In this document: positions 32,707 to 41,310 of the stretch, piece by piece | Layout of the letters: each line of letters opens with the position of its first letter | Position numbering within the stretch: the first letter of the stretch is position 1 | Assembly (NCBI GenBank): GCA_023957155.1 | Contig: JAMLHK010000002.1 | Location: 186,001-250,000 of the forward strand | Source of the DNA: Chitinophagaceae bacterium | Lineage (GTDB): Bacteria > Bacteroidota > Bacteroidia > Chitinophagales > Chitinophagaceae | DNA length: 64,000 bases | Reading direction: 5' to 3' | Notes under the pieces: generated by a model | Database searches by the model: none | What the model was told of the DNA's origin: nothing | The model's input: only the letters and a program-made list of their open reading frames with translations | Position numbers and translations under genes: made by a program

Positions 32707-35052
32707 TTATGATCCTTTCTTTTTTCTTGCCTTTTTCTGGGGAGGATTGGCCTTAATTTCTTCTATGGTCTTAAGTGCCTCTTCCAGGGTTATATCTGCC
32801 GCCCTTTCCTGTTGTTCCTTGCTGAGCTTATAATTGCGTAATCCTTGTTTCAAATAGGGACCGTAGGGGCCGCGCAGCACCTGTATCTTTTCTTTTTCAA
32901 ATACCCTGATCGTTCTTTCCTCCTTGGCTTTCCGTTTTTCAATGATGATGGGAACGGCTTGCTCAAGTGTTATGGTGTAGGGGTCAAATTCTTTACTGAG
33001 TGAATAGAATTTTTTATCGTGTGCAATATACGGTCCAAATTTCCCAATACTTACGGTTACGTCCATATCTTCAAACGTACCAATAGTCCGTGGCAGCCGG
33101 AAAAGATCCATTGCCTCTTCCAGGGAGATGGTTTCTATACTCTGCGTGGCTTTTAATTTGGCAAATCTGGGCTTCTCGTCATCTTCGGTGCTGCCGATCT
33201 GTACCATAGGTCCGTATCTTCCCATGCGGGCAACTACCGGCTTCCCGGTTGCCGGGTCGGTTCCCAGTTCTCTTTCACCCTTGATGCGTTCAGCGGTTTC
33301 TATGGTATTGTCAACATCCTGCTTAAATGGAGTATAAAAATCTTTCAGCATTTTGTTCCACGTCAGCTTGCCTTGTGCCACCTCGTCAAATTCTTCTTCA
33401 ATGCTGGCGGTAAAGCCATAGTCCATGATATCGTCAAAATGCTGCTTCAGGAAATCGGTAACAACAAGACCGAGATCAGTGGGGAAAAGTTTAGCCTTTT
33501 CTGCCCCTGTTGTTTCCTGTTCTTTGAGCCTGGTGATGTTATCCGCTTTCAGCAGCATGATCCGGTAATCTCTTTTCGTACCTTCTTTATCTCTTTTCTC
33601 CACGTAGCCGCGCTTCAGGATCGTTGAAATGGTAGGAGCGTAGGTAGATGGACGGCCGATGCCTAATTCTTCTAATTTCTTTACTAAGGAGGCTTCCGTG
33701 AAGCGGGGTGCCGGCCGGGAGAATCTTTCAATAGCCTTCATCTCTTTGAAAATAAGCTCCTGATTAACTTCCAAAGGCGGGAGCATACCTTCCGTTGTTT
33801 CCTCTTCATTTATGTCTTCCTCATCCCTGTCTTCCCGGTACACTTTTAAGAAGCCTTCAAATTTCAATACCTCGCCCTGGGCGGTCAGGTGTTCATTATT
33901 GGTGGAAATATTGATCTTCGCAATGGTCTTTTCCAGCTCGGCATCCGCCATCTGGCTTGCCATGGTACGTTTCCATATCAGCTCATACAGTTTACGGCAA
34001 TCAGCATCATCTACATTCAGCCTTTCCATAGCTGTAGGCCGGATAGCTTCATGGGCTTCCTGGGCAGATTCATTCTTGTTTTTGAATTTTCGTACCTGTA
34101 AGTACGTACCGCCAAACTGTGATTTAATTTTAGATGATATGTCATTAATTGCTGTTTCACTGAGGTTTACACTGTCTGTACGCATGTAACTGATATCCCC
34201 GTTTTCATATAATTTCTGTGCGAGTAGCATCGTACGGCTCACTGAGTATCCTAATTTACGGGACGCTTCCTGCTGCAGTGTCGAGGTGGTAAAAGGGGCG
34301 GCAGGTGATTTCCTGGCTGGTTTTACCTGTATGTCTTTTACGGTATATTTTGCCCCGATACAGGTTTGTAAAAAACTTACCGCGTCATCCGCCGTAGTAA
34401 AACGGCTCCCTTCCGCTTTAAAAGTAACCGGTTTGTTACTGATATCCTGTGCAGCAAATAAGGCTTCTGTTTTAAAAGTACTGACGCTGTTAAACGCATT
34501 GATCTCCCTTTCCCGCTCGGCAATCAACCGGACGGCTACACTCTGCACCCGTCCTGCACTCAGGTTATTGCGCATACTCATTTTACGCCATAATACCGGA
34601 GACAGCTCAAATCCAACGATCCGGTCTAATATCCGGCGGGCCTGCTGTGCATTAACTAAGTTCATATCCAGCACCCGCGGGGATTCTACTGCTGCCCGGA
34701 TAGCGGGTTTGGTTATTTCGTGGAAAACAATGCGTTTGGTAGTGGACGGATCTAATCCCAATACCTCGCACAAATGCCAGCTGATGGCTTCCCCCTCACG
34801 GTCCTCATCCGTTGCGAGCCATACTTCACCGCTTTTTTTTGCCAGGCTTTTGAGTTCTTTTACTACTTTTTCTTTATCCTCGGGAACAATATAGCGGGGC
34901 TCAAACTGATTACCAATGTCTATCCCCATATCATTCTTTTCCAGGTCACGGATATGCCCGTAGCAGCTCTTTACCTCAAACTCTTCGCCAAGGATTTTTT
35001 CTATGGTTTTTGCCTTTGCCGGTGACTCAACGATCAATAAATTCTTTTTCAT
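32707..35052 (-). CDS. topA: DNA topoisomerase I (type IA)
   Basis: A 781-residue enzyme that relaxes negative supercoils. The N-terminal TOPRIM domain is clear (LLIVESPAKAKTIEKILG, then TDEDREGEAISWHL). The catalytic tyrosine is Tyr289 in DISYMRTDSVN. The helical gate and domain IV follow. At the C-terminus there are no Cys4 zinc fingers; there are repeated TopA C-terminal units (IGKFGPYIAHDKKFYSL; VLRGPYGPYLKQGLRNYKL) and a Lys-rich tail. This zinc-free form is normal in Bacteroidota. The gene is single, with the permease downstream. Confidence 0.97.
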   Translation of the reverse strand: MKKNLLIVESPAKAKTIEKILGEEFEVKSCYGHIRDLEKNDMGIDIGNQFEPRYIVPEDKEKVVKELKSLAKKSGEVWLATDEDREGEAISWHLCEVLGLDPSTTKRIVFHEITKPAIRAAVESPRVLDMNLVNAQQARRILDRIVGFELSPVLWRKMSMRNNLSAGRVQSVAVRLIAEREREINAFNSVSTFKTEALFAAQDISNKPVTFKAEGSRFTTADDAVSFLQTCIGAKYTVKDIQVKPARKSPAAPFTTSTLQQEASRKLGYSVSRTMLLAQKLYENGDISYMRTDSVNLSETAINDISSKIKSQFGGTYLQVRKFKNKNESAQEAHEAIRPTAMERLNVDDADCRKLYELIWKRTMASQMADAELEKTIAKINISTNNEHLTAQGEVLKFEGFLKVYREDRDEEDINEEETTEGMLPPLEVNQELIFKEMKAIERFSRPAPRFTEASLVKKLEELGIGRPSTYAPTISTILKRGYVEKRDKEGTKRDYRIMLLKADNITRLKEQETTGAEKAKLFPTDLGLVVTDFLKQHFDDIMDYGFTASIEEEFDEVAQGKLTWNKMLKDFYTPFKQDVDNTIETAERIKGERELGTDPATGKPVVARMGRYGPMVQIGSTEDDEKPRFAKLKATQSIETISLEEAMDLFRLPRTIGTFEDMDVTVSIGKFGPYIAHDKKFYSLSKEFDPYTITLEQAVPIIIEKRKAKEERTIRVFEKEKIQVLRGPYGPYLKQGLRNYKLSKEQQERAADITLEEALKTIEEIKANPPQKKARKKKGS

Positions 35053-35113
35053 GATATTGCTTAAACTGGTGCAATATTAAAGTAAACCATTAAAAAACAA
35101 AAAAACCAATCAT

Positions 35114-35956
35114 TTATAGAAAGTGAAGGATATGATCAAGTGACTCTTTGTTACGGTATATTTTACGATGTCCTAAGCCACTTGAAACAATGAATTGAAT
35201 GTTAGGATGGTGGTCATTCATTACTTTTTCTGCATCAGAATAGGGCGTTATATCATCCAGTCTGTCATGGAGCCATAATAGCCTGGCCCTGATGTGGCGC
35301 ACCGATCGTTGTATCGAAAGAAAATCCGGTGAGGAGCCGGTTTTTTCCGTGATCAAACGGTTAAACGCTGTTCTTGCCTTTTTGGGTAAGGGGATGAGCT
35401 GAAAGAAATGGTTTATGGCCGATGTGGTTTCTGTAGCAGGTGCTATAAGGACCAGCTTAGTTTGCTCATCATGCACGATCGTTTCTAAAAGATGGGTGAT
35501 GGCTAATCCGCCGAAGGAATGTGCGATATAACTGTTAAAAGGTCCGTATTTACTGACAATGTGTTGAAGCATTTGCACGTACACCGGAAGATATAGCTCA
35601 GATCCATCGCTTTTGCCGTGCCCCGGGGCATCAAAAGCAACCACTTCGTATCCTTTATTAACCAGCGGCAAAACGTATCCTTCAAAGTTGGCTGCTGCCG
35701 ATCCGAACCCGTGAATGATAAGCACTTTTAGATGTGATGGATGGTTCCATCGGTGTCCGCGGATATTCAGGTTATCCATTTTAAAAGAAAGCGATTCGGC
35801 TTCTTTTGCGAGAGTTGAAGGAGCATGCCGGTACTTTCGCCGGGGCGTGCAGAATACGATGAGCGCCTGACGAGCCGCCTTTTCGGGCGAAACAAGGGCT
35901 AAAAAATAGAAATAAGCCCTGGTATAGATTACCGCAATTTTCTGTGACAGCTTCAT
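35114..35956 (-). CDS. Alpha/beta hydrolase
   Basis: A 280-residue hydrolase fold protein. The oxyanion segment is IIHGFGSAAANFEGY. The nucleophile elbow reads AHSFGG, with Ala in place of the first Gly of GxSxG. The acid is probably in LLWLHDRLDDITPY, and the histidine in SSGLGHRKI near the end. The N-terminus (KIAVIYTRAYFYFLALVSPEKAARQ) is amphipathic and may touch the membrane, with no cleavable signal evident. Substrate unknown; esterase or lipase-like is the general class. It lies just upstream of topA on the same strand and divergent from the DUF2520 gene. Confidence 0.8.
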   Translation of the reverse strand: MKLSQKIAVIYTRAYFYFLALVSPEKAARQALIVFCTPRRKYRHAPSTLAKEAESLSFKMDNLNIRGHRWNHPSHLKVLIIHGFGSAAANFEGYVLPLVNKGYEVVAFDAPGHGKSDGSELYLPVYVQMLQHIVSKYGPFNSYIAHSFGGLAITHLLETIVHDEQTKLVLIAPATETTSAINHFFQLIPLPKKARTAFNRLITEKTGSSPDFLSIQRSVRHIRARLLWLHDRLDDITPYSDAEKVMNDHHPNIQFIVSSGLGHRKIYRNKESLDHILHFL

Positions 35957-36015
35957 GGTTACCGGATGTTCTTATGAAAAACAAAAATAACGGAGTTTAG
36001 CGCTAATTTGCGATA

Positions 36016-36795
36016 ATGAAAGTTGTTATAGCAGGAACGGGAAATGTTGCCCATGTATTAGGACGGAAAATAATTCAGTCGGGACATGAAATTGTGCAGG
36101 TTGTAGGGCGAAACACCGCGCATGCCGAAGCCCTGGGTGCGGTATTACACGCCCCCTCCGGGCAGCTTGCTGATATACAGGATGAGGCTGATTTGTATAT
36201 TGTTGCCGTTTCTGATACAGCCCTTGAACATATCGGGGAATGGCTGCCGGAAATACAACCGGGTATAGTAGTTCATACAGCAGGATCCGTTAGTAAGATG
36301 GTTTTAAAAAGTGTGGCAGAGAATTATGGCGTACTTTACCCGTTACAAAGCCTGCGAAGTGACATCCGGGAAATTCCTGAAATACCTTTTTTGATTGATG
36401 CAAATGCTCCCGGTACATTGCAGCACATCAGGGTCTTTGCCTCTTCTCTTTCCCCGAAAGTAGTTTTTGCAGATGACACGATGAGAATGAAACTTCATGC
36501 CGGGGCGGTAACGGTGAATAATTTCACCAATTACCTGTTTATGCTGGTACAGGACTTTTGTGAAAAGGGGAATACCGATTTTTCCTTACTACTGCCGTTA
36601 CTACATGAAACCGTTAACCGGCTGGAGCATTACCCCGCACGGCAGATGCAAACCGGTCCGGCTATGCGAAACGACCAGGGTACCATATCAAAGCATTTAT
36701 CCCTGTTGCAGAATAATCCCGCATTTTCCGGGTTATATGCCGACCTGTCTGATCGTATTGCCCGTTATTACCGGGACAGGAAGGAAGACGGATAG
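36016..36795 (+). CDS. Rossmann-fold / DUF2520 domain protein
   Basis: A 259-residue protein. The N-terminal half is an NAD(P)-binding Rossmann domain of the F420/ProC-like type (VVIAGTGNVAHVLGRKI). The C-terminal half is the helical DUF2520 domain (MKLHAGAVTVNNFTNYLF ... GPAMRNDQGTISKHL). The family resembles ketopantoate and pyrroline-5-carboxylate reductases in architecture, but I know of no assigned substrate. It starts a plus-strand run with the UbiA prenyltransferase and maf. In many Bacteroidota this gene is followed by a KdsC-like HAD phosphatase, then UbiA, then maf; here the phosphatase is missing. Confidence 0.85.
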   Translation: MKVVIAGTGNVAHVLGRKIIQSGHEIVQVVGRNTAHAEALGAVLHAPSGQLADIQDEADLYIVAVSDTALEHIGEWLPEIQPGIVVHTAGSVSKMVLKSVAENYGVLYPLQSLRSDIREIPEIPFLIDANAPGTLQHIRVFASSLSPKVVFADDTMRMKLHAGAVTVNNFTNYLFMLVQDFCEKGNTDFSLLLPLLHETVNRLEHYPARQMQTGPAMRNDQGTISKHLSLLQNNPAFSGLYADLSDRIARYYRDRKEDG

Positions 36796-36849
36796 TATAT
36801 TTTCAATTTTAAATTTCTGATTTCATAGTACGGCGTTTATCTTCACGCC

Positions 36850-37812
36850 ATGAAAACGGCAGGCGCATTTTTCAGGCTTATCAGGTATCCTAATCTTATA
36901 TTCATTGCTGTTACCCAGTTTCTCTTTTATTTTTGTATTCTTTATCCCGTTGCGCACCCGGGTGTTTTTTTTGCCGATGAATTCAGTTTGCTTCTTTTGC
37001 TTGTCATTTCTTCGGTGTGCATTGCTGCAGGAGGCTACGTGATTAATGATTATTTCGATTTGAGCATTGACCAGGTCAATAAGCCGGAACGTATTGTGGT
37101 GGAAAAGCATATTCAGCGGCGATGGGCTATCATCTGGCATTGGATATTCTCTACAGCCGGTGTGGTGATGGGTTTTTATATCTCTTTTGTCACCCGTAAC
37201 TGGCTTATTGGTTTCTCCAATGTATTGTGCGTTTTACTGTTATGGGTTTATTCTACCACCTTCAAAAAAAAGCTGCTTTCGGGGAACATTATCATTTCTT
37301 TGCTCACAGCCTGGGTAGTACTGGTTGTTTTCTTCTTTGTCGATCATTTTTCTGCGGCAGTCCTGCCCGGCTGGGCAATGCCTGCGAATATGGACAAAGA
37401 GGCGCACAGGAGGGTGATGCGACTGGCATTTTTGTATGGGGGATTTGCTTTTGTCATTTCGCTTATACGCGAAGTAATAAAAGATATGGAAGATATAGAA
37501 GGCGATGCCAGGTATGGCTGTAAAACCATGCCGGTAGCGTGGGGTATCCCCGTAGCAAAAGTATTTACCGGAACCTGGTTGATGGTGCTGACCGGGTCGC
37601 TGCTGACGATTCAGGTTTATGCCATGTATTTAGGATGGTGGTGGAGTATTATATATTGTACGCTGCTCATTATTCTTCCCCTGCTGTGGATCACTAAGAA
37701 ATTGTATAAGGCAACTGTTGCCGCCGATTATCATTACCTGAGTGGGGCTGTTAAATTTGTTATGCTCGCGGGTATCCTTTCTATGGTGTTTTTTAAATTA
37801 TACCAGTCATGA
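36850..37812 (+). CDS. UbiA-family prenyltransferase (geranylgeranylglycerol-phosphate geranylgeranyltransferase-like)
   Basis: A 320-residue integral membrane enzyme with about eight or nine helices. The first Asp-rich motif is NDYFDLSIDQVNKPER and the second is EDIEGDARYGCKT; both bind the prenyl diphosphate through magnesium. Bacteroidota members of this subgroup are usually labelled geranylgeranylglycerol-phosphate geranylgeranyltransferase by similarity to archaeal enzymes, though their real product is uncertain. The ATG is immediately preceded by a small hairpin (GGCGT at 36832 and ACGCC ending at 36849). It overlaps maf by 4 bases (ATGA), so the two are coupled. Confidence 0.88.
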   Translation: MKTAGAFFRLIRYPNLIFIAVTQFLFYFCILYPVAHPGVFFADEFSLLLLLVISSVCIAAGGYVINDYFDLSIDQVNKPERIVVEKHIQRRWAIIWHWIFSTAGVVMGFYISFVTRNWLIGFSNVLCVLLLWVYSTTFKKKLLSGNIIISLLTAWVVLVVFFFVDHFSAAVLPGWAMPANMDKEAHRRVMRLAFLYGGFAFVISLIREVIKDMEDIEGDARYGCKTMPVAWGIPVAKVFTGTWLMVLTGSLLTIQVYAMYLGWWWSIIYCTLLIILPLLWITKKLYKATVAADYHYLSGAVKFVMLAGILSMVFFKLYQS

Positions 37813-38402
37813 AAAAAATCGTTCTCGCCTCGGGATCTCCGCGTAGAAAAAAATTGCTTGAGCGGGCGGAAGTGGATTTTGATATTATTGTAGAGGCAAC
37901 GGATGAAACATTTCCGCAAGGCTTAACCACTACGGAAACGGCCATATATATAGCGAGGCAGAAAGCGCTGGCTGTCCGGGATTCCGGGCAATATAAGCGT
38001 TATGAACAAAAGTTGCCGGTTCTGGCAGCGGATACTATAGTGGTATGTGAAGAAAAAATTATCGGTAAACCTGAAGATAAAGAAGATGCTGTACGTATTC
38101 TGCATATCCTGTCCGGCAAAAAGCACGAAGTGATTACGGGCGTAGTGATTTTAGATGATAATAAGGAAATTTCTTTTGCCGATAGTACGGAAGTGTGGTT
38201 CCGCGAATTATCCCATGAGCAAATTGTATTTTATGTAGAAAAATATCAGCCCTTTGATAAAGCCGGCGCTTATGCTATACAGGAATGGATAGGCGTTGTG
38301 GGTATTGAGCGCATTAATGGTGATTTTTATAATGTAATGGGCTTGCCGGTGAGCAGGGTAATAAAGGAATTTGGAAACCTGCCTGCCGGCAGGCAGGTTT
38401 GA
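37809..38402 (+). CDS. maf: Maf-family nucleotide pyrophosphatase, with repeat-derived C-terminus
   Basis: A 197-residue Maf protein that hydrolyses non-canonical or modified dTTP/UTP. The N-terminal ASGSPRRKKLLERA is diagnostic, followed by AADTIVVCEEKIIGKP and the FDKAGAYAIQEW segment. The natural end should be near VIKEFGNL. The last codons (LPAGRQV) and the first base of the stop come from a perfect 26-bp palindrome at 38375-38400. The insertion has thus replaced or extended the original C-terminus by seven or so residues without harming the core. Confidence 0.93.
   Translation: MKKIVLASGSPRRKKLLERAEVDFDIIVEATDETFPQGLTTTETAIYIARQKALAVRDSGQYKRYEQKLPVLAADTIVVCEEKIIGKPEDKEDAVRILHILSGKKHEVITGVVILDDNKEISFADSTEVWFRELSHEQIVFYVEKYQPFDKAGAYAIQEWIGVVGIERINGDFYNVMGLPVSRVIKEFGNLPAGRQV
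38375..38400 (+). repeat. Perfect 26-bp palindrome at the end of maf
   Basis: AAACCTGCCTGCC pairs with GGCAGGCAGGTTT without a loop. It belongs to the CCTGCCGGCAGG type of palindromes that are scattered through Bacteroidota genomes (established only from general experience). It encodes the LPAGRQV tail of Maf, and its last T starts the TGA stop. Confidence 0.85.
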
Positions 38403-38410
38403 AAATAAAA

Positions 38411-38526
38411 GCGGTCGGTACGCGATGAAAGAAGCGTCAGACCGCAAATGAAAATGTGGAAATATGAAAATGTGAGAAATGTGAAAATGAAAGTAGCCAG
38501 TACGCAACGAAAGAAGCATCAGACCG
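38411..38526 (+). repeat. Dispersed intergenic hairpin repeat, copies B and C in tandem
   Basis: Copy B (38411-38445) has arms GCGGTC and GACCGC around GGTACGCGATGAAAGAAGC. Copy C (38493-38526) shows the same order, AGTACGCAACGAAAGAAGC then ATCAGACCGA, with a decayed left arm. Each is followed by AATGGAAAATGTG or a close variant, so the duplicated unit is about 80 bases. The rest of the 280-base gap (38527-38682) is without a gene; it contains only low-complexity sequence and the start region of the next gene. Confidence 0.65.
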
Positions 38527-38682
38527 AATGGAAAATGTGAAATGGAACCCCGGTCCTTGTACCATGCATCCCTGTCCCCGTATTGATTTGAGATTGCGTC
38601 CCTTTCGGATTTCGAGCTTCAGGCTCCGGATTTGAATTTAATTTTTCGTATCTTGCTATCAACACCATAATTAATATAACCT

Positions 38683-39957
38683 ATGACAGAGCGCCTGCTT
38701 CAGTTTATATGGCAGATGCAGTATTTCAATAAAGCTGATCTGCGTACAACCGATAATGAGTTCCTCCATATTATTCATCCCGGCCGGTTTAATACTGACC
38801 AGGGTCCCGATTTCAGGGAAGCCTGTATTACCATTGATAAAACAACATGGGTAGGTAATATAGAATTGCATGTTAAAGCATCCGGCTGGAAACTGCATTG
38901 TCATCACGAAGACAATAATTATAACAACATCATCCTGCATGTGGTATGGGAAAATGATTTTCCGGTAGAGGACAGATGGGGTAATGCTATGCCCACCCTT
39001 GTGCTGGCGGACCGGGTATCGAAAATCGTATTGCAGCGATATGAAGAGCTTATGCTTGCACAAACGGCTATACCTTGTAGCGGTAGTATTAGCCTGGTTC
39101 CCGAATTGGTATGGAGCAGCTGGAAGGCAAGGATGGTTTCCGAGCGGCTAATGGGTAAGGTGCAGATCGTTGAGGAACATTTAAAGGAAACGAACGGGCA
39201 CTGGGAGGAAGTATTCTGGTGGATGTTGGCCAGGAATTTTGGAATAACAGTTAACAGCGATGCTTTTGAGGCTGTTGCCCGTACCCTGCCGGTGAACCTG
39301 CTGTCAAAGCATAAGAACCAGATACATCAACTGGAATCTTTTTTAATGGGGCAGGCCGGTTTGCTGGCAGCAAATTTTAAAGAAGATTATCCCCGGATGC
39401 TGCAAAAGGAGTACCGGTTTTACCGGAAAAAATATAACCTGAAGGCTATACATGAGCCGGTGCATTTTTTAAGGATGCGCCCGGGTAATTTTCCAACGGT
39501 CCGGCTTGCACAGCTGGCAATGCTTATTCATCAGTCTTCCCATCTTTTTTGCAAGATCAAATCGGCATCAGGACTTCAGCACATAAAGAACATGTTAATG
39601 CTGACAGCGAATGATTACTGGCACTATCATTATCGTTTTGATGAAGCTTCTCCTTACAAAGAAAAAATGCTGGGCCGGGCAATGGCTGATAATATAATAA
39701 TCAATACAGTTATCCCGGTCGTATTCGGATATGGCCATATAAAGCAGGAACAATTATATAAAAATAAGGCACTGCAGTGGCTGGAAGAAACAGCAGCAGA
39801 ACAAAACCGGATCACCCGCCAGTGGACGGTACTGGGTTTGCCTAATCATTCGGCTTATGATTCCCAGGCATATACGGGGTTATTTAAAACTTATTGCAGC
39901 TATAAAAATTGTTTAAGCTGTGCTGTAGGCACTGCTATCTTAAAGCGATCGGTATAA
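38683..39957 (+). CDS. DUF2851 family protein
   Basis: A 424-residue cytoplasmic protein of the DUF2851 family, common in Bacteroidota. The N-terminal third has RLLQFIWQMQYFN, then HPGRFNTDQGPDFREA, then VGNIELHVKASGWKLHCHH. The DFREA, IELH and HxH residues look like a PD-(D/E)xK-type or metal-binding core (inference). The long helical C-terminus finishes with a cluster of cysteines (CSYKNCLSCAVG) that could bind metal. No experimental function is known to me. It is a single gene converging with the OsmC gene. Confidence 0.85.
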   Translation: MTERLLQFIWQMQYFNKADLRTTDNEFLHIIHPGRFNTDQGPDFREACITIDKTTWVGNIELHVKASGWKLHCHHEDNNYNNIILHVVWENDFPVEDRWGNAMPTLVLADRVSKIVLQRYEELMLAQTAIPCSGSISLVPELVWSSWKARMVSERLMGKVQIVEEHLKETNGHWEEVFWWMLARNFGITVNSDAFEAVARTLPVNLLSKHKNQIHQLESFLMGQAGLLAANFKEDYPRMLQKEYRFYRKKYNLKAIHEPVHFLRMRPGNFPTVRLAQLAMLIHQSSHLFCKIKSASGLQHIKNMLMLTANDYWHYHYRFDEASPYKEKMLGRAMADNIIINTVIPVVFGYGHIKQEQLYKNKALQWLEETAAEQNRITRQWTVLGLPNHSAYDSQAYTGLFKTYCSYKNCLSCAVGTAILKRSV

Positions 39958-39978
39958 CAATGTGTACACAATATGATG

Positions 39979-40398
39979 TTATGCCTGTTCCTTTTTAAGA
40001 TTAAAAGATACATTGACTTTTATATCCGGATGAATGCTGTAAAATACCGGGCAGCTAAGGGCGGCTCTTTCAAGTATTGTCTTTTCCTTATCGGAGGCTT
40101 GAAACTCATCAGGAAAATGAAATGTTAAATTTATCCCCCCGATCCTCCTGGGATTACTCTCCATTATCTTTTCCACTTCCACTTTTACGTCTTTTAAATT
40201 CACATTCATATCTCTTGCTTTAATTCCCATAATGGTAAGCATACAACTGGCTAATGCTGTGGCAACAAGATCGGTAGGTGAAAAACGTTCGCCTTTACCC
40301 TGGTTATCGGGAGGAGCATCGGTTTCAATGCGGGTATCTGATTTTACATGTGTGCAAACTGTGCGCAGGTTTTCTTCGTAAACAACTATTGAGGTCAT
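39979..40398 (-). CDS. OsmC/Ohr family protein
   Basis: A 139-residue thiol-dependent peroxide-reducing protein. The family's two active-site cysteines are visible in LASCMLTIMG (first) and AALSCPVFYSIHP (second), together with the ordinary entry FSPTDLVATALASC. It should act in the cytoplasm on organic hydroperoxides or related oxidants. Length is typical of the small OsmC subgroup. It lies alone between DUF2851 and a divergent exported-protein gene. Confidence 0.9.
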   Translation of the reverse strand: MTSIVVYEENLRTVCTHVKSDTRIETDAPPDNQGKGERFSPTDLVATALASCMLTIMGIKARDMNVNLKDVKVEVEKIMESNPRRIGGINLTFHFPDEFQASDKEKTILERAALSCPVFYSIHPDIKVNVSFNLKKEQA

Positions 40399-40447
40399 TA
40401 GCTATTTTTGTCTAAATTTACGTTTAAAGAACAATAAATCATTTCAG

Positions 40448-41266
40448 GTGAAAAGAATCATTGTCGTAATTATATGTTTAGGTGTTACCCTGGGTGTTTT
40501 CAGCCAGGAAAAAACAACGGAGCAAAGGAAAGAAACTAAACGCAACCAAAAAAAGGAAAAAATTAACCGGCTGATGCGCCTGGAAGAAGAAGGTGTACCC
40601 TCATTTTATAAACAAAGCGCTTTTGGTATAAAAATAAATACAGACGGGTGGGGGCTTTCCTATGAATTGGGAAGAGCCCGTTCTGTTACCCGTGCCACCC
40701 TGTATCAATTAGAATTTAATGAAAAGAAACATGCGAAGGAATATAAAGCCAACCTCTCACAGACAGTAGGCAGTTTCGTATTTTTTGGCAATCCTTTTAT
40801 CTATGGGAAAAGAAATGCTTTTTATCAGTTAAAGCTTGCTGCCGGGCAGCAGGTATTGATAGGAGGAAAAAGTAATAAAAATGGGGTGTCGGTATATGGT
40901 ATTGGCACCGGGGGACTCTCTTTGGGAGTTTTACGTCCGTATTATATAGAGGTAGAAGACCCGCTGCAAAATGTAACCCGGTATATTAAATACGATTCGC
41001 CTGACAGTTTGTTGTTCATTAACGGCAGGATCATAGGAGGGGCAGGATTATCGAAAGGATGGAATGAAATGAAGTTTATGCCCGGCTTACATGCTAAAAC
41101 CGCGCTGCGGTTTGATTACAACCGCTTCAATACCGTTATTTCCGCTATAGAAGGCGGGATAAATGCCGAATATTATTTTAAAGATATTGAACAAATGGCG
41201 TATAGTCCCTCGCGGAAACTTTTCGTTAATGCGTATGTATCCTTCTTATTTGGCAAACGGAAGTAA
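40448..41266 (+). CDS. Unrecognised exported protein, probably outer-membrane associated
   Basis: A 272-residue protein starting with GTG at 40448; no in-frame ATG fits. The signal peptide is residues 1-20 (IIVVIICLGVTLGVFSQ), followed by a charged Lys/Glu/Arg-rich segment (QRKETKRNQKKEKINR). The rest is beta-rich with alternating patterns (FGIKINTDGWGLSYELGRA ... FVNAYVSFLFGKRK) like a small barrel or OMP-type fold. Bacteroidota genomes often have such a gene beside lipA. No named family recognised. The promoter of lipA overlaps its last codons. Confidence 0.65.
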   Translation: MKRIIVVIICLGVTLGVFSQEKTTEQRKETKRNQKKEKINRLMRLEEEGVPSFYKQSAFGIKINTDGWGLSYELGRARSVTRATLYQLEFNEKKHAKEYKANLSQTVGSFVFFGNPFIYGKRNAFYQLKLAAGQQVLIGGKSNKNGVSVYGIGTGGLSLGVLRPYYIEVEDPLQNVTRYIKYDSPDSLLFINGRIIGGAGLSKGWNEMKFMPGLHAKTALRFDYNRFNTVISAIEGGINAEYYFKDIEQMAYSPSRKLFVNAYVSFLFGKRK

Positions 41267-41280
41267 GTCGGCTATTTTTG
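41249..41280 (+). promoter_or_regulatory. Bacteroidota-type promoter of lipA
   Basis: TTTG at 41249-41252, a 20-base spacer, TATTTTTG at 41273-41280. Start predicted near 41287, leader about 24 bases. Confidence 0.6.
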
Positions 41281-41310
41281 CATTTCAGAAAACATTTTAC
41301 AATTTAAGCT

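Noticed and set aside
38208-38519. Minus-strand frame across the maf end and the downstream repeats
   Set aside because: It is made of the palindrome (NLPAGRQV again, since the element reads alike on both strands) and tandem repeat sequence.
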